64,000 nucleotides of DNA from Epibacterium sp. Ofav1-8 (GTDB taxonomy: Bacteria; Pseudomonadota; Alphaproteobacteria; Rhodobacterales; Rhodobacteraceae): assembly GCF_022348185.1 (NCBI RefSeq), contig NZ_JAKRFD010000003.1:310001-374000 (forward strand), written 5' to 3'. The notes under the pieces were generated by a model. That model ran no database searches. It had not been told where the DNA came from and saw only the letters and a program-made list of their open reading frames with translations. Positions 38,501-46,923 of this stretch are shown one piece after another. Positions within the stretch are counted from its first letter, which is position 1; each line of letters opens with the position of its first letter. A program made the position numbers and the translations under genes.

Positions 38501-39042
38501 CCGCCGCACAGACGACGCGGATCAGGCTCGCCCGCGACAGCGATACCGAGGCGATCACGCATCTGCAGCGCCACATCGTTGACACCACGCTTATGACCTT
38601 CGCCACCGAGGCGCGCGCGCTCAGCGACTGGCAGGATGATATCCTCTATGGTGATCCGCCCATTCTGGTGGCCGAAGATACGGGTGGGGACTTCCTTGGC
38701 TACGCCACCTATACGGGCTTTCGCAGCAGTGAGGGCTATCGCCACACGGCAGAGCTGTCGATCTACCTCTCAGAGGCCGCCCGTGGACGAGGGGCAGGGC
38801 GTAAGCTCCTGACAGAACTAGAAAACCGAGCCATTGACGGCGGCATCCACGTCATGGTCGCCGCCATCAGCAGCGCCAATCCTGCAGCCCAACAGTTCCA
38901 CGCCGCCTGTGGCTACGCAGAGGTCGGACGCTTGCCGCAGGTGGGGCGCAAATGGGATCAATGGCTTGATCTTGTGCTGATGCAGAAAATTCTGCGTGAG
39001 GACGGCACTGCCCCGCCTGACAGCGCGGTCAATCCCGGCTAA
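38497..39042 (+). CDS. GNAT acetyltransferase (phosphinothricin acetyltransferase-like)
   Basis: 181 residues. Acetyl-CoA motif RGRGAGRKLLTELENRAIDGG near residue 95-115, followed by AAISSANPAAQQFHAACGYAEVGRLPQVGRKWDQW, which matches PAT/MnaT enzymes that acetylate phosphinothricin, methionine sulfoximine or related amino compounds. Start overlaps the previous stop (ATGA). A detoxification role is likely; exact substrate unknown. Confidence 0.83.
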   Translation: MTAAQTTRIRLARDSDTEAITHLQRHIVDTTLMTFATEARALSDWQDDILYGDPPILVAEDTGGDFLGYATYTGFRSSEGYRHTAELSIYLSEAARGRGAGRKLLTELENRAIDGGIHVMVAAISSANPAAQQFHAACGYAEVGRLPQVGRKWDQWLDLVLMQKILREDGTAPPDSAVNPG

Positions 39043-39051
39043 ACTGGCCTT

Positions 39052-39759
39052 ATGTCACTCTGGACCCGCATAACCGAGGCGCTTGCGGCGCTGACGCAGG
39101 GCGAAAGCCTGGCCGAAGTGTTCGACCGCCTGCGCACGCCGCCGGAACGCTCCGTGGGCTTCACCATTGCGGTGATCGCGCTGGGGGCCAAAATGGCCAA
39201 GGCCGACGGGCAGGTGACCCGCGATGAGGTCGCCGCCTTTCGCGAGGTGTTCCAGATCGCCGCCGAGGATGAGGCGCAGGCGGCGCGGGTCTTCAACCTC
39301 GCCCGGCAGGATATCGCAGGCTACGACGATTATGCCCGCCGCATCCGGGCGATGTTCTCGGATGACCCCGAAACGCTCTGCGACCTGATGGAGGGGCTGT
39401 TTCACATCGCCATTGCCGATGGGTTCTACCACCCCAATGAGGACGTGTTCCTTGAGGAGGTGAGCCGCATCTTTGGCCAGTCCGAGGCACAGTTCCGCTC
39501 GCTTCGGGCGCGGTTTGTCGAGGATGCCCCCAAGGACCCGCATGAGGTGCTGGGCGTGGCCCCCGGCACCCCGATGGAAGACATCCGCCGCATCTGGCGT
39601 CGGCTGGTGCGCGACAATCACCCCGACGCGATGATCGCGCGCGGCGTCCCGCAAGAGGCGATCCGGCTGGCCGAAAAGCGCATGGTCGACATCAACCGCG
39701 CGTGGGAAGACCTCAGTGGCAAGGCGCAAGCCCGCGATCATGCGCCTGAGCACGTATAA
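39052..39759 (+). CDS. DjlA-like TerB/J-domain cochaperone
   Basis: 235 residues. An N-terminal TerB-like helical domain (MAKADGQVTRDEVAAFREVF near residue 45; AIADGFYHPNEDVFLEEV near residue 125) is followed by a C-terminal J domain (DPHEVLGVAPGTPMEDIRRIWRRLVRDNHPDAMI) with the HPD tripeptide needed to stimulate DnaK. No membrane anchor, unlike classical DjlA. Begins 9 bases after the acetyltransferase and overlaps the next gene by 20 bases. Confidence 0.85.
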   Translation: MSLWTRITEALAALTQGESLAEVFDRLRTPPERSVGFTIAVIALGAKMAKADGQVTRDEVAAFREVFQIAAEDEAQAARVFNLARQDIAGYDDYARRIRAMFSDDPETLCDLMEGLFHIAIADGFYHPNEDVFLEEVSRIFGQSEAQFRSLRARFVEDAPKDPHEVLGVAPGTPMEDIRRIWRRLVRDNHPDAMIARGVPQEAIRLAEKRMVDINRAWEDLSGKAQARDHAPEHV

Positions 39760-40741
39760 TATCGAATGGTTCGAGGCGCTCTTTGACGAGAGCGATCACT
39801 TGCGTCTGGATGACTCCCCCTCCGCCCGACACGAGGTCAGCCGCCGCGCGCAGGCCGAGGCCATTGCCGATGTGCTGCGCGCCATTGACGCCGATGGCAT
39901 CACCATCATTGAGGGCCCCAACACCGGCAAACGTCAAAGCACCGTGCGCGCGCTCACGCGGTTTGCCGAATGGGCTGAACTGCGCACAAGGGACGTGGTG
40001 ATGGGCTTTGCCAATGATACCCGTCAGGAAATCGCATTTCTATTTGATTCCAATGTGATGCAGGCGGAACATGCGCCCATCTCATCGCCCCGCGCGCCCC
40101 GGTTTGATGCGACGTTTGAAATCGACCTCGACGTGGATGCCAAGGCCGATATGGTGCGGTTTTCCAAACCCCCGATGGAGCTTATGGTGACCCCGGCGGA
40201 AGGTAAGCCCTTTCGCCTGATCGGCGCGCATCTGAAATCCAAGGCCCCCCATGGCGCCCGCACCCCGGAAGAAGCCCGCGCGATCTCCATTGCCAACCGC
40301 CGCAAGCAACTGGCGCAGGCGGTCTGGCTCAGGGGGCGGGTGGAGGACCATCTGGAGGCGGGCGATCCGCTGGTGGTGATGGGGGATTTGAACGACGGCC
40401 CCGGCCTTGATGTTTACGAGGCGCTCTTTGGCCGCTCTTCGGTGGAAATCATCATGGGGGCAGAGCTGTTTGACCCCCACGCGCGCCATTTGCTTCGGCC
40501 CAATCAACAGGGGCTGCCGACCTCGGCACGGTTCTATAACCATCTGGAAGGGCGGTATTTTCAGGCACTGCTGGATTACATCATGATCTCGCCGCCGTTG
40601 CGGGCGCATCAGCCGAAATGGCGCATCTGGCACCCGTTTGAGGACGCCGCCTGCTATGGCACGCCCACGCTCTGTCAGGCGCTCCTGACGGCATCGGACC
40701 ATTTCCCGGTCACGCTGGATCTGGCGTTAGCACCCGGCTAA
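39740..40741 (+). CDS. Endonuclease/exonuclease/phosphatase family protein
   Basis: 333 residues. EEP-fold motifs: LSTYNIEWFEALF at the N-terminus, GAHLKSKAP with the catalytic-loop His, VVMGDLNDGPG near residue 215, and the C-terminal TASDHFPVTLDL. The family includes Mg-dependent DNA/RNA nucleases and phospholipid phosphatases; the role is unknown. Starts inside the 3' end of the J-domain gene (20-base overlap) and converges with the LysR gene, overlapping by four bases. Confidence 0.83.
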   Translation: MRLSTYNIEWFEALFDESDHLRLDDSPSARHEVSRRAQAEAIADVLRAIDADGITIIEGPNTGKRQSTVRALTRFAEWAELRTRDVVMGFANDTRQEIAFLFDSNVMQAEHAPISSPRAPRFDATFEIDLDVDAKADMVRFSKPPMELMVTPAEGKPFRLIGAHLKSKAPHGARTPEEARAISIANRRKQLAQAVWLRGRVEDHLEAGDPLVVMGDLNDGPGLDVYEALFGRSSVEIIMGAELFDPHARHLLRPNQQGLPTSARFYNHLEGRYFQALLDYIMISPPLRAHQPKWRIWHPFEDAACYGTPTLCQALLTASDHFPVTLDLALAPG

Positions 40742-41637
40742 TCCTGTGCGTTTTCTTCGGCGACGCTGGCGCGCAGCCAGTCCAGCACCGCGCGCACCGC
40801 ATGTTTGTGCTGGCCGCTGGTCTCACCCGCCGGGGTGACGATCGCCTGCAAGCCATTGGACACACGCACAAACCCCAGCGGCGCAATCAGCCGCCCCGAG
40901 GCCAGATCATCCGCCACCAGCCGCCGCTCCGCCACCGCCACGCCAAGCCCCGCTGCCGCCGCCTCCAGTGCGAGGATGTGGTGCGGATAGGCGCTCTCAC
41001 GCGCAGCAATCAGGGCCACGCCGCTCAGACGGCACCACGCGTCCCAGGATTGCGGCGCACCTGCGTGCACCAGCCGCAGCTCCGCACGCCAGCCCTCGGT
41101 CGATTGCACCAGCGGATAGCCCAGCGCGCAGACCGGACCATAAGAGGTGTCGCCAAGGATCTCGGGCTTGCGCGTGTCCCGCAGAGGGCCGCGCAGGCGG
41201 TCATAGCTCAGGATCAGATCATAGGTGTCGCGCATGTCGCGGTGGGGACCGGACATCAGCAGATCCACCTCCACATCCGGGTGCTGCGCATAAAACCGGG
41301 GCAGGCGCGGGGTCAGCCAGCGGGTGGCAAAGGTGGCGCTCACCGCCAGTCGCACCCGGCGCTGGTCCTGCTGCTGTCGCAACTGCTGCGCCACATGATC
41401 GAGCCGGTCCAGCATGGGCCGCAGCTCCGCCTGCAACTGTGCACCACGCTGGGTCAGCCGCAATCCGGTGCCGTCTTTTTCAAACAGCGCGCCGCCCAGA
41501 TCCTCACCCAGATGACGCAGTTGTTTGCTGATGGCGCTATGGGTCCGGCCCAGTTCGGCGGCCGCAGCGGTCACCGACCCAAGCCGGGCGGTGGCCTCGA
41601 AGGCGGGTAGGGCGGAGAGGGGTGGCAGATGTCGCAT
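40738..41637 (-). CDS. LysR family transcriptional regulator (GcvA-like)
   Basis: 299 residues. Helix-turn-helix at about residues 18-40 (LGSVTAAAAELGRTHSAISKQLRHL), start LPPLSALPAFEATARLGS as in GcvA/AmpR-type regulators. Effector domain follows with LAVSATFATRWLTPRLPRF. Ligand unknown. It is divergent from a DUF1127-like gene, its most likely target. Confidence 0.88.
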   Translation of the reverse strand: MRHLPPLSALPAFEATARLGSVTAAAAELGRTHSAISKQLRHLGEDLGGALFEKDGTGLRLTQRGAQLQAELRPMLDRLDHVAQQLRQQQDQRRVRLAVSATFATRWLTPRLPRFYAQHPDVEVDLLMSGPHRDMRDTYDLILSYDRLRGPLRDTRKPEILGDTSYGPVCALGYPLVQSTEGWRAELRLVHAGAPQSWDAWCRLSGVALIAARESAYPHHILALEAAAAGLGVAVAERRLVADDLASGRLIAPLGFVRVSNGLQAIVTPAGETSGQHKHAVRAVLDWLRASVAEENAQD

Positions 41638-41638
41638 A

Positions 41639-41720
41639 TGTTCCTAAAAAGACCAAAGGGCAGGAGAAGAACTCAATTTTTCTGCGGTCACTATAGGTCT
41701 AATTTGGCGATATAGGAACA
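41639..41720. promoter_or_regulatory. LysR-DUF1127 divergent control region
   Basis: TGTTCCTA (41639-41646) and TAGGAACA (41713-41720) form an exact 8-base inverted pair spanning the region. TATAGG occurs twice near 41692 and 41712. These are candidate contacts for the LysR protein. GGAG precedes the plus-strand start. Confidence 0.45.
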
Positions 41721-41732
41721 AAGGAGCCTCTT

Positions 41733-41951
41733 ATGTCTGCCGATATTCTGACCCTGCCGCACGCGCGCCCCTTGCGCCCGACCTGTTGTGCCCCGGATCA
41801 GCGGGGGCTGGCGCTGTGGTTTGCCCGTCGTCGCCTGCGCCTGATGCTGGCACGCGAGTTGCTCGGCGCGCCCGACAGCGCCTTGCAGGACGCAGGTTGG
41901 ACCCGCGCCGCCCTTCGGCAAGAGATCGCCAAGCCGATGTGGCGGGGGTAA
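41733..41951 (+). CDS. DUF1127 (YjiS-like) small Arg-rich protein
   Basis: 72 residues. The C-terminal half (RRRLRLMLARELLGAPDSALQDAG, then TRAALRQEIAKPMWRG) follows the DUF1127 pattern LxxLLxLxDxxLxDIGLTRxxLxxExxKPxWR. DUF1127 proteins in Rhodobacterales are RNA- or phosphate-stress related; role here is not known. GGAG lies 6 bases before the ATG. Divergent from the LysR gene. Confidence 0.72.
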   Translation: MSADILTLPHARPLRPTCCAPDQRGLALWFARRRLRLMLARELLGAPDSALQDAGWTRAALRQEIAKPMWRG

Positions 41952-42006
41952 GCGGCGCGGATTTGTCCCCCTATGCCTGTTACAGAAGCGCGCTATAGTC
42001 AGAGCC

Positions 42007-42408
42007 ATGACACAGGATATTCGCCCCCGCATGTTTCGCCGCCTTGCCCTTGGGGCCGGGGTTGCGGCCCTGTTGGCCCTGCCGCTCGCCGCAGAAGACG
42101 CCCCGACGGACGAGGAGGGGCCGACGCTGATGGAGCGCGGAGCGGAGCTGTTCTTTGAGGGGCTGCGCCGCGAGATGGAGCCGACGCTGGACGAGGCCGC
42201 GCGCCTTTTTGCGGAAATCGGCCCTTCCATGCGCAGCTTCCTCATGGAGATGGGGCCTGCGCTGGCGGATATCGCCAATCAGGTGGAGGACTGGAGCGTC
42301 TATGAGATGCCGGAAATCCTGCCCAACGGCGACATCATCATCCGCCGCAAGGACCCACAGCCCGAGACCTCGCCAGAGGCGCAAGAGGACGGCAGTATCG
42401 AGCTCTGA
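42007..42408 (+). CDS. Exported acidic hypothetical protein
   Basis: 133 residues. A signal peptide with an Arg pair (FRRLALGAGVAALLALPLAA, cleavage near residue 29) is followed by an amphipathic helical middle (MERGAELFFEGLRREMEPTLDEAARLFAE) and an acidic Pro/Glu tail. No domain is recognised. It is isolated, 55 bases after the DUF1127 gene, same strand. Confidence 0.65.
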   Translation: MTQDIRPRMFRRLALGAGVAALLALPLAAEDAPTDEEGPTLMERGAELFFEGLRREMEPTLDEAARLFAEIGPSMRSFLMEMGPALADIANQVEDWSVYEMPEILPNGDIIIRRKDPQPETSPEAQEDGSIEL

Positions 42409-42460
42409 GCCGCGCGCGGTCGTGATCTTGGGGCGTTCGCCCCGCGGTGATCTTGGGACG

Positions 42461-44107
42461 CTAGCCCCGCGCGTCCTTTTCCAACAACGCGCCGCGCTTG
42501 CCGGCGATGGTAACCCGCACCTCGGCCTCCAGCGCATTGACCAGCGACATCAGCCGCGATTGCGCCACCTCGCCAAACAGCGCCGCGCTGGCGGCGGGCA
42601 GCTCCACATGCAGGATGCGTTTGCGCGGCTGCCAGCGCAGGCGGCCGATGTCCTGATCCTCGCCCACCATCAGCATGGCGCCAAAGCGCATGGCCTTGCC
42701 GAGGATTTCGGCCTCTACCTGCTGTGCCGGGGCCAGCAGATCATAGAGATGTTCGAAATGGGTGCCCTGCCGCTTGTTGCGGTAGCGATGCAGCAGCGCC
42801 AGCCCGAGGAAGATCCGTTCCGCGTGTTTCAGCCCGCCGAGATTGGCGCGGGTGGCATTGTCGAAACAGACCTCGGCGCGGTAATCGGGATGCGCGCGCC
42901 AGCTCACGTCATGCAGCACGCAGGCGGCCTTGACCAGCCGCATCTTGGCATAGGGTTCGCCGGAAAACAGCGGTTTTACAAAGGTATAGAGCGTCTTGCC
43001 AAAGCCCGGCACCCGCGCGTCCTTGGCCTCGGCAAAGCGGGCCGCCTCGATCAGCGGGTCGCGTTCGCGCAGCCGCTCGGGCATCTGTTCATACAAGAGA
43101 CCCTCGCGGATACCATAGCTGGAAATGGCGATGTCCTTGGGGCGAAAGGTCTTGATCAGGCGCGACAGCACATCCGCCGCATAGGGCACCAGCGCCATCC
43201 GGGCCGAGGAAATGCCGCACTCGCTGCGGATCTTGTCGAGATCGTTCTTTTCCAGGTATTTGGCGGTTTCGCGCACGTCCTTGGCGGTCATGCGGTATTC
43301 GTGCTGCACCGTCAACGGGTAGTTGCGCCGCAGCATGTCGACACGGGCGATGGCCCGCCAGCTGCCGCCGACCAGAAACAGCCGGTCGCGCTGATCGCCA
43401 AGCTGGTCGCGCAGCGCGACCATGACCTCGTCGATGTGTTTCTTGCGGCCCCGGCGCCCGCCCTTGATGTCCTTCAGCTTCAGCGGGCCGAGGTTCGAGG
43501 TCACGCATTTGCCGACCTCGCCGTCGTGGATTTCCGCCAGCTCCATCGAGGAGCCGCCGATGTCGCAGATCAGACCATAGGCACCGGGCCAGCCCAGAAG
43601 CACCCCCTGCGCCGACAGCCGCGCCTCTTCCTCGCCGGTGATGACACGGATGCGCAGGCCGGTGGCGGCCTCCACCTCGGCGCAGAATTCCGGCCCGTCA
43701 CTGGCATCGCGCACGGCGGCGGTGGCCACCACGATCAGCGAATAGGGCAGGAGGCCCTGCGCCAGGATCTGAAAGCGTTTCAGCGCCTCCAGCGCGCGCA
43801 CGCGCCCCTTCGGATTGAGCTTGCCGGTTTCCGACAGGCCGGCGCCAAGGCCACACATGATCTTTTCGTTGTAGAAATAGGCCGGGCTGCGGGCAGCGCC
43901 GTCAAACACCACCAGTCGCACCGAGTTCGACCCCACATCGACCACGCCGACCCGTTTCAGGGCGCGGGCATCCGGATCATCGAACAACGGGCGGCCAAAC
44001 GGGCCCCAGTCCTCGCTGCTGCCCGTGGGCGGTTCCAGATCGGACTCTGTGCCGTCGGAGGGCGTGGTCTCGGAGGCGAGGTGCGGGGCGTCTGGCAGGA
44101 TCGTCAT
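42461..44107 (-). CDS. ppx: Ppx/GppA-family exopolyphosphatase
   Basis: 548 residues. ASKHA-fold phosphatase with VGVVDVGSNSVRLVVFD (phosphate loop 1) near residue 55, ATAAVRDASDG, ITGEEEARLS, and CDIGGSSMELAEI (loop 2, near residue 185). The C-terminal half has an HD-like region (ACVLHDVSWRAHPDYR). It degrades polyphosphate or pppGpp; family members do both. The first 50 residues are a non-conserved acidic extension. Downstream of hdaA by 127 bases. Confidence 0.87.
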   Translation of the reverse strand: MTILPDAPHLASETTPSDGTESDLEPPTGSSEDWGPFGRPLFDDPDARALKRVGVVDVGSNSVRLVVFDGAARSPAYFYNEKIMCGLGAGLSETGKLNPKGRVRALEALKRFQILAQGLLPYSLIVVATAAVRDASDGPEFCAEVEAATGLRIRVITGEEEARLSAQGVLLGWPGAYGLICDIGGSSMELAEIHDGEVGKCVTSNLGPLKLKDIKGGRRGRKKHIDEVMVALRDQLGDQRDRLFLVGGSWRAIARVDMLRRNYPLTVQHEYRMTAKDVRETAKYLEKNDLDKIRSECGISSARMALVPYAADVLSRLIKTFRPKDIAISSYGIREGLLYEQMPERLRERDPLIEAARFAEAKDARVPGFGKTLYTFVKPLFSGEPYAKMRLVKAACVLHDVSWRAHPDYRAEVCFDNATRANLGGLKHAERIFLGLALLHRYRNKRQGTHFEHLYDLLAPAQQVEAEILGKAMRFGAMLMVGEDQDIGRLRWQPRKRILHVELPAASAALFGEVAQSRLMSLVNALEAEVRVTIAGKRGALLEKDARG

Positions 44108-44234
44108 GCGGGCTCCGGGATGGTCCGGCCCTGGGGACCGGATGTTTGGGCTTTGGAAAGAATGATGTATCGGGTCGCGGAGGTCAATTCCGCCCGCGGT
44201 GACAGGGTGGTCCTTGGGCGGCAGAGGCGCGGGG

Positions 44235-44921
44235 TCATCTGTCTTCGCTTTCGCGGTCGGCGGCCATCATGCGAATCGCCAGCGCGCGGCTCAGGGTGCG
44301 CTGCTCGGCCAGCGCCAGCCGGTCGAGCTGATCGACCACCGCCGCCGCCGCGGCAAAGCTGCGGTCCATGCGCCCCACCAGGTAGGGGATCACGTCCGGT
44401 TTCGGGGTGATCTGGCGGTCGTTGAACAGTTTCGCCAGCACCACCGCCAGCAGCGCATCATCGGGGGCCTCAAGCGCGGCATGGGTGGCCGCCTGCACCC
44501 GGCTTTGCAGGTCCGCCAGCCCCAGCCCCCAGAGGTTGGGCGCCGGACGACCGGTCAGCATCAGCCGGTGGCCATGGGTCAGCACCATGTTGTGCAGGTG
44601 AAACAGCGCCTTTTGCGCCAGCGCGTCTTCGGCGATTTCCGGCACGTCCTCGATCGCCACCGGGCCGCTGGCCAGTTCCGGCACGTCGGCCTCGGTCAGC
44701 TGCTGTGCAGGCACCACGCGGGCGCCGCTTTCCTTGGCCCAGACGTGGGCGAGGTGGGTCTTGCCCGATCCCTTGGGCCCGGTCAGCACCAGCTTGCCCG
44801 AAGGCCAGGCAAAACTCGGGTCGATCAGCGCCACGGCCATGGCATTCGACGGCGCAACAAAGAAATCATCCCGCCCCAGCGCAGGTTTCGCCGGGAGATC
44901 AAAGCTCAGCTGTTCGGACAT
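44235..44921 (-). CDS. hdaA: HdaA, DnaA-related regulator of replication initiation
   Basis: 228 residues. N-terminal beta-clamp motif QLSFDLP (residues 4-10), then a DnaA-like AAA+ domain with Walker A TGPKGSGKTHLA near residue 50, a degenerate Walker B (VAIEDVPE), and a lid region with arginine finger-type sequence (LADLQSRVQAATH). As in Caulobacter HdaA, it would promote DnaA-ATP hydrolysis when bound to the clamp. It begins 9 bases after the AI-2E permease stop, so the two are cotranscribed. Confidence 0.87.
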   Translation of the reverse strand: MSEQLSFDLPAKPALGRDDFFVAPSNAMAVALIDPSFAWPSGKLVLTGPKGSGKTHLAHVWAKESGARVVPAQQLTEADVPELASGPVAIEDVPEIAEDALAQKALFHLHNMVLTHGHRLMLTGRPAPNLWGLGLADLQSRVQAATHAALEAPDDALLAVVLAKLFNDRQITPKPDVIPYLVGRMDRSFAAAAAVVDQLDRLALAEQRTLSRALAIRMMAADRESEDR

Positions 44922-44930
44922 CGGGTCTTC

Positions 44931-46076
44931 TTACTCTGCACCGTCCTGCGGCGCCTCGGCGGAAAGGGACGCGACGTCCCGGTGGCTCAGCCCCTGATAG
45001 AGGCGACTGTGCAGATACTGGTCCACGGCAAATCGTGCAACCACCCCGATCGCCGCAGCCACCGGCACCGCGATCAGCATGCCGACAAATCCAAACAGCG
45101 CGCCAAAGACCGACAGCGCCAGCAGCAGCCACACCGGGTGCAGCCCGACAGAGTTGCCGACGAGCTTGGGGGTCAGGAAGTTGCCCTCGACCATCTGGCC
45201 GATCACAAAGATCCCCGCCACCAGCGCGATGCGCAGCCAGTCGGTGCTCTGGCGGATCATTTCGCCGTCGGCGCCCTCTGCCGCGCCCCAGAACTGAAAC
45301 AGTGCCAGACCGATCGCCAGCACGCCGCCAAAGATCGCCCCGAGATAGGGGATGAAGGTCACCAGACCGGCGACAAACCCGACCGCCAGACCAAAGTTCA
45401 GCCCCACCAGCATCAGCGCCACCGCGTAATAGGTGCCCAGGATCACGCAGACCGTGCCCATGCCGCGAATGAAGGACGACAGCACGGCATCGATCTCGCC
45501 GGCCAGCTTGCGCACCACCGGCGCGTGATCGCGCGGCAGCAGCTCGTCGATGCGGGCCACCATCCGGTCCCAGTCCACCAGCAGGTAGACCGCAACCACC
45601 GGCACGATCACCAGCAGCACCACGATGTTCAGCAGCGACATCGCCGAGCCGACAAAGGTCTGGAGCAGGCTGATGCTCTTGTCCTGCACCATCTTCCACA
45701 GGCCGGCCAGGGCCTCGCGCACCTGGCTGTTGTCCTCGAACAGCGCCGGGAACCGCTCCTGGGCAAAGTCGCGCAGGTTCGACAGCGCCTGCGGCAGCGT
45801 CTGCACCAGATCGATCATCTGGTTGATCAGCGCGGGGACGATCAGCAGCAGCAGCACCAGAAAGATCAGCACCGCCCCCACCGTGATGACCGCCGTCGCC
45901 CCCTCGCGGCTGAGGCCCGCGCGTTCCAGCCGGTCCGCCAGCGGGTCGATCATATAGGCGATGGCACCGCCCAGGATGAAGGGCATCAGCACATTGCCAA
46001 GCGCCCACATGACGATGGCAAAGAGGACGGCGGCAATTCCCCAGTATTTCAGTTGTTTGCGGGCGGGCAGGGCCAT
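44931..46076 (-). CDS. AI-2E (PerM/TqsA) family permease
   Basis: 381 residues with about eight membrane segments and the family N-terminus (LGNVLMPFILGGAIAYMIDPLADRLERAGLSR). The C-terminus carries the conserved PHPVWLLLALSVFGALFGFVGMLIAVPVAA-type segment (here LHPVWLLLALSVFGALFG). The family includes AI-2 exporters and Na+/H+ antiporters; role here unknown. Linkage to hdaA is a recurrent alphaproteobacterial arrangement. GAGG is 10 bases before the ATG. Confidence 0.85.
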   Translation of the reverse strand: MALPARKQLKYWGIAAVLFAIVMWALGNVLMPFILGGAIAYMIDPLADRLERAGLSREGATAVITVGAVLIFLVLLLLIVPALINQMIDLVQTLPQALSNLRDFAQERFPALFEDNSQVREALAGLWKMVQDKSISLLQTFVGSAMSLLNIVVLLVIVPVVAVYLLVDWDRMVARIDELLPRDHAPVVRKLAGEIDAVLSSFIRGMGTVCVILGTYYAVALMLVGLNFGLAVGFVAGLVTFIPYLGAIFGGVLAIGLALFQFWGAAEGADGEMIRQSTDWLRIALVAGIFVIGQMVEGNFLTPKLVGNSVGLHPVWLLLALSVFGALFGFVGMLIAVPVAAAIGVVARFAVDQYLHSRLYQGLSHRDVASLSAEAPQDGAE

Positions 46077-46333
46077 GGTCAGGCATCCTCGCTTTGGTGG
46101 GTCGCGGACGGGTGGATCGCGGATGCCCCTGTGATCGCCGATGGGGCGCAGCGTTTCAAGTCAGACTTGCGCCCGCCGTGGCATCAATGCGTTCTGACAC
46201 ATGACACCGCACCGGAGTGAGTGCCCGGTTTGTGGGACGCGTTGCCTCCGCGGTGTGTGCCAACGGCGCAGCGATCTCGCGTGTCCTCTTGCGGGCGTGT
46301 CTGCCGTGCGGACAAAGCTGCCGTAGCAGTGCA

Positions 46334-46732
46334 TCAATACTCGGTAGGCTTGTTCTCAAGGTCTATTCCAGCACGGCAAGCCATCCCGGCCAACGTCGCA
46401 CAAACATCAGGGCTCAGGCGGGCAACGTCGTCAAGCGGAATGCAAAACGGGTTGAGCGTGTCTGGCAGCTTTAGCTGTTGAGATGAGAAATGAATGATCA
46501 CAGCGTTGAGAAAAACTTCAATTCGATGCACAATCTTGTAAGCGCCATGTGCTTGATCGTTGATTTCTAAATATATTCCGTCCATCCCAGTCGCGCGGTC
46601 TTGATCGTCAAATTCGTATGCCAACTGCAAAAGCACATAGTCTGATGAGCCGTCACTTGCATCGCCGAAGGCCACCATTTCATAGTCGTCTCCTTTCGAC
46701 GCTGACGCATGTTTGAATTTTTGCGAGTGCAC
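46334..46732 (-). CDS. Imm10-like immunity protein, orphan
   Basis: 132 residues starting at GTG 46732, with GGGA 11 bases upstream. The stretch YVLLQLAYEFDDQDRATGMDGIYLEIN, a beta-hairpin with acidic turns, resembles the Imm10 immunity family of polymorphic-toxin systems (pattern YLxLQRxxEFDEQDxxxGxDxYYIE). No toxin C-terminus lies next to it, and the flanking gaps hold no nuclease or pore-former frame. Codon use is less GC-rich than neighbours, consistent with transfer. The assignment is from memory of the family and moderate in certainty. Confidence 0.55.
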   Translation of the reverse strand: MHSQKFKHASASKGDDYEMVAFGDASDGSSDYVLLQLAYEFDDQDRATGMDGIYLEINDQAHGAYKIVHRIEVFLNAVIIHFSSQQLKLPDTLNPFCIPLDDVARLSPDVCATLAGMACRAGIDLENKPTEY

Positions 46733-46923
46733 GGCGTTTTCCCAGCATGATCTAAATTGGCACTAGGCTACACTATAGCGGCCAATAGGAGAACTCGTCC
46801 CAGTAGATTGGTTTGGGCTCGGATCTGCCGTTTGCCAAGGGTTGGTGCAGCGGGGTCGGAGCCTGTCATCCCGGGAGCTGATCCGCCATTGCGCAGGGCG
46901 ACGGAAAGGCGGATGCTGCCGCC

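Noticed and set aside
46156-46359. 67-codon minus-strand frame beside the Imm10-like gene as a toxin remnant
   Set aside because: No toxin fold or catalytic motif; it is downstream of the immunity gene, whereas toxin ends lie upstream; composition looks non-coding.
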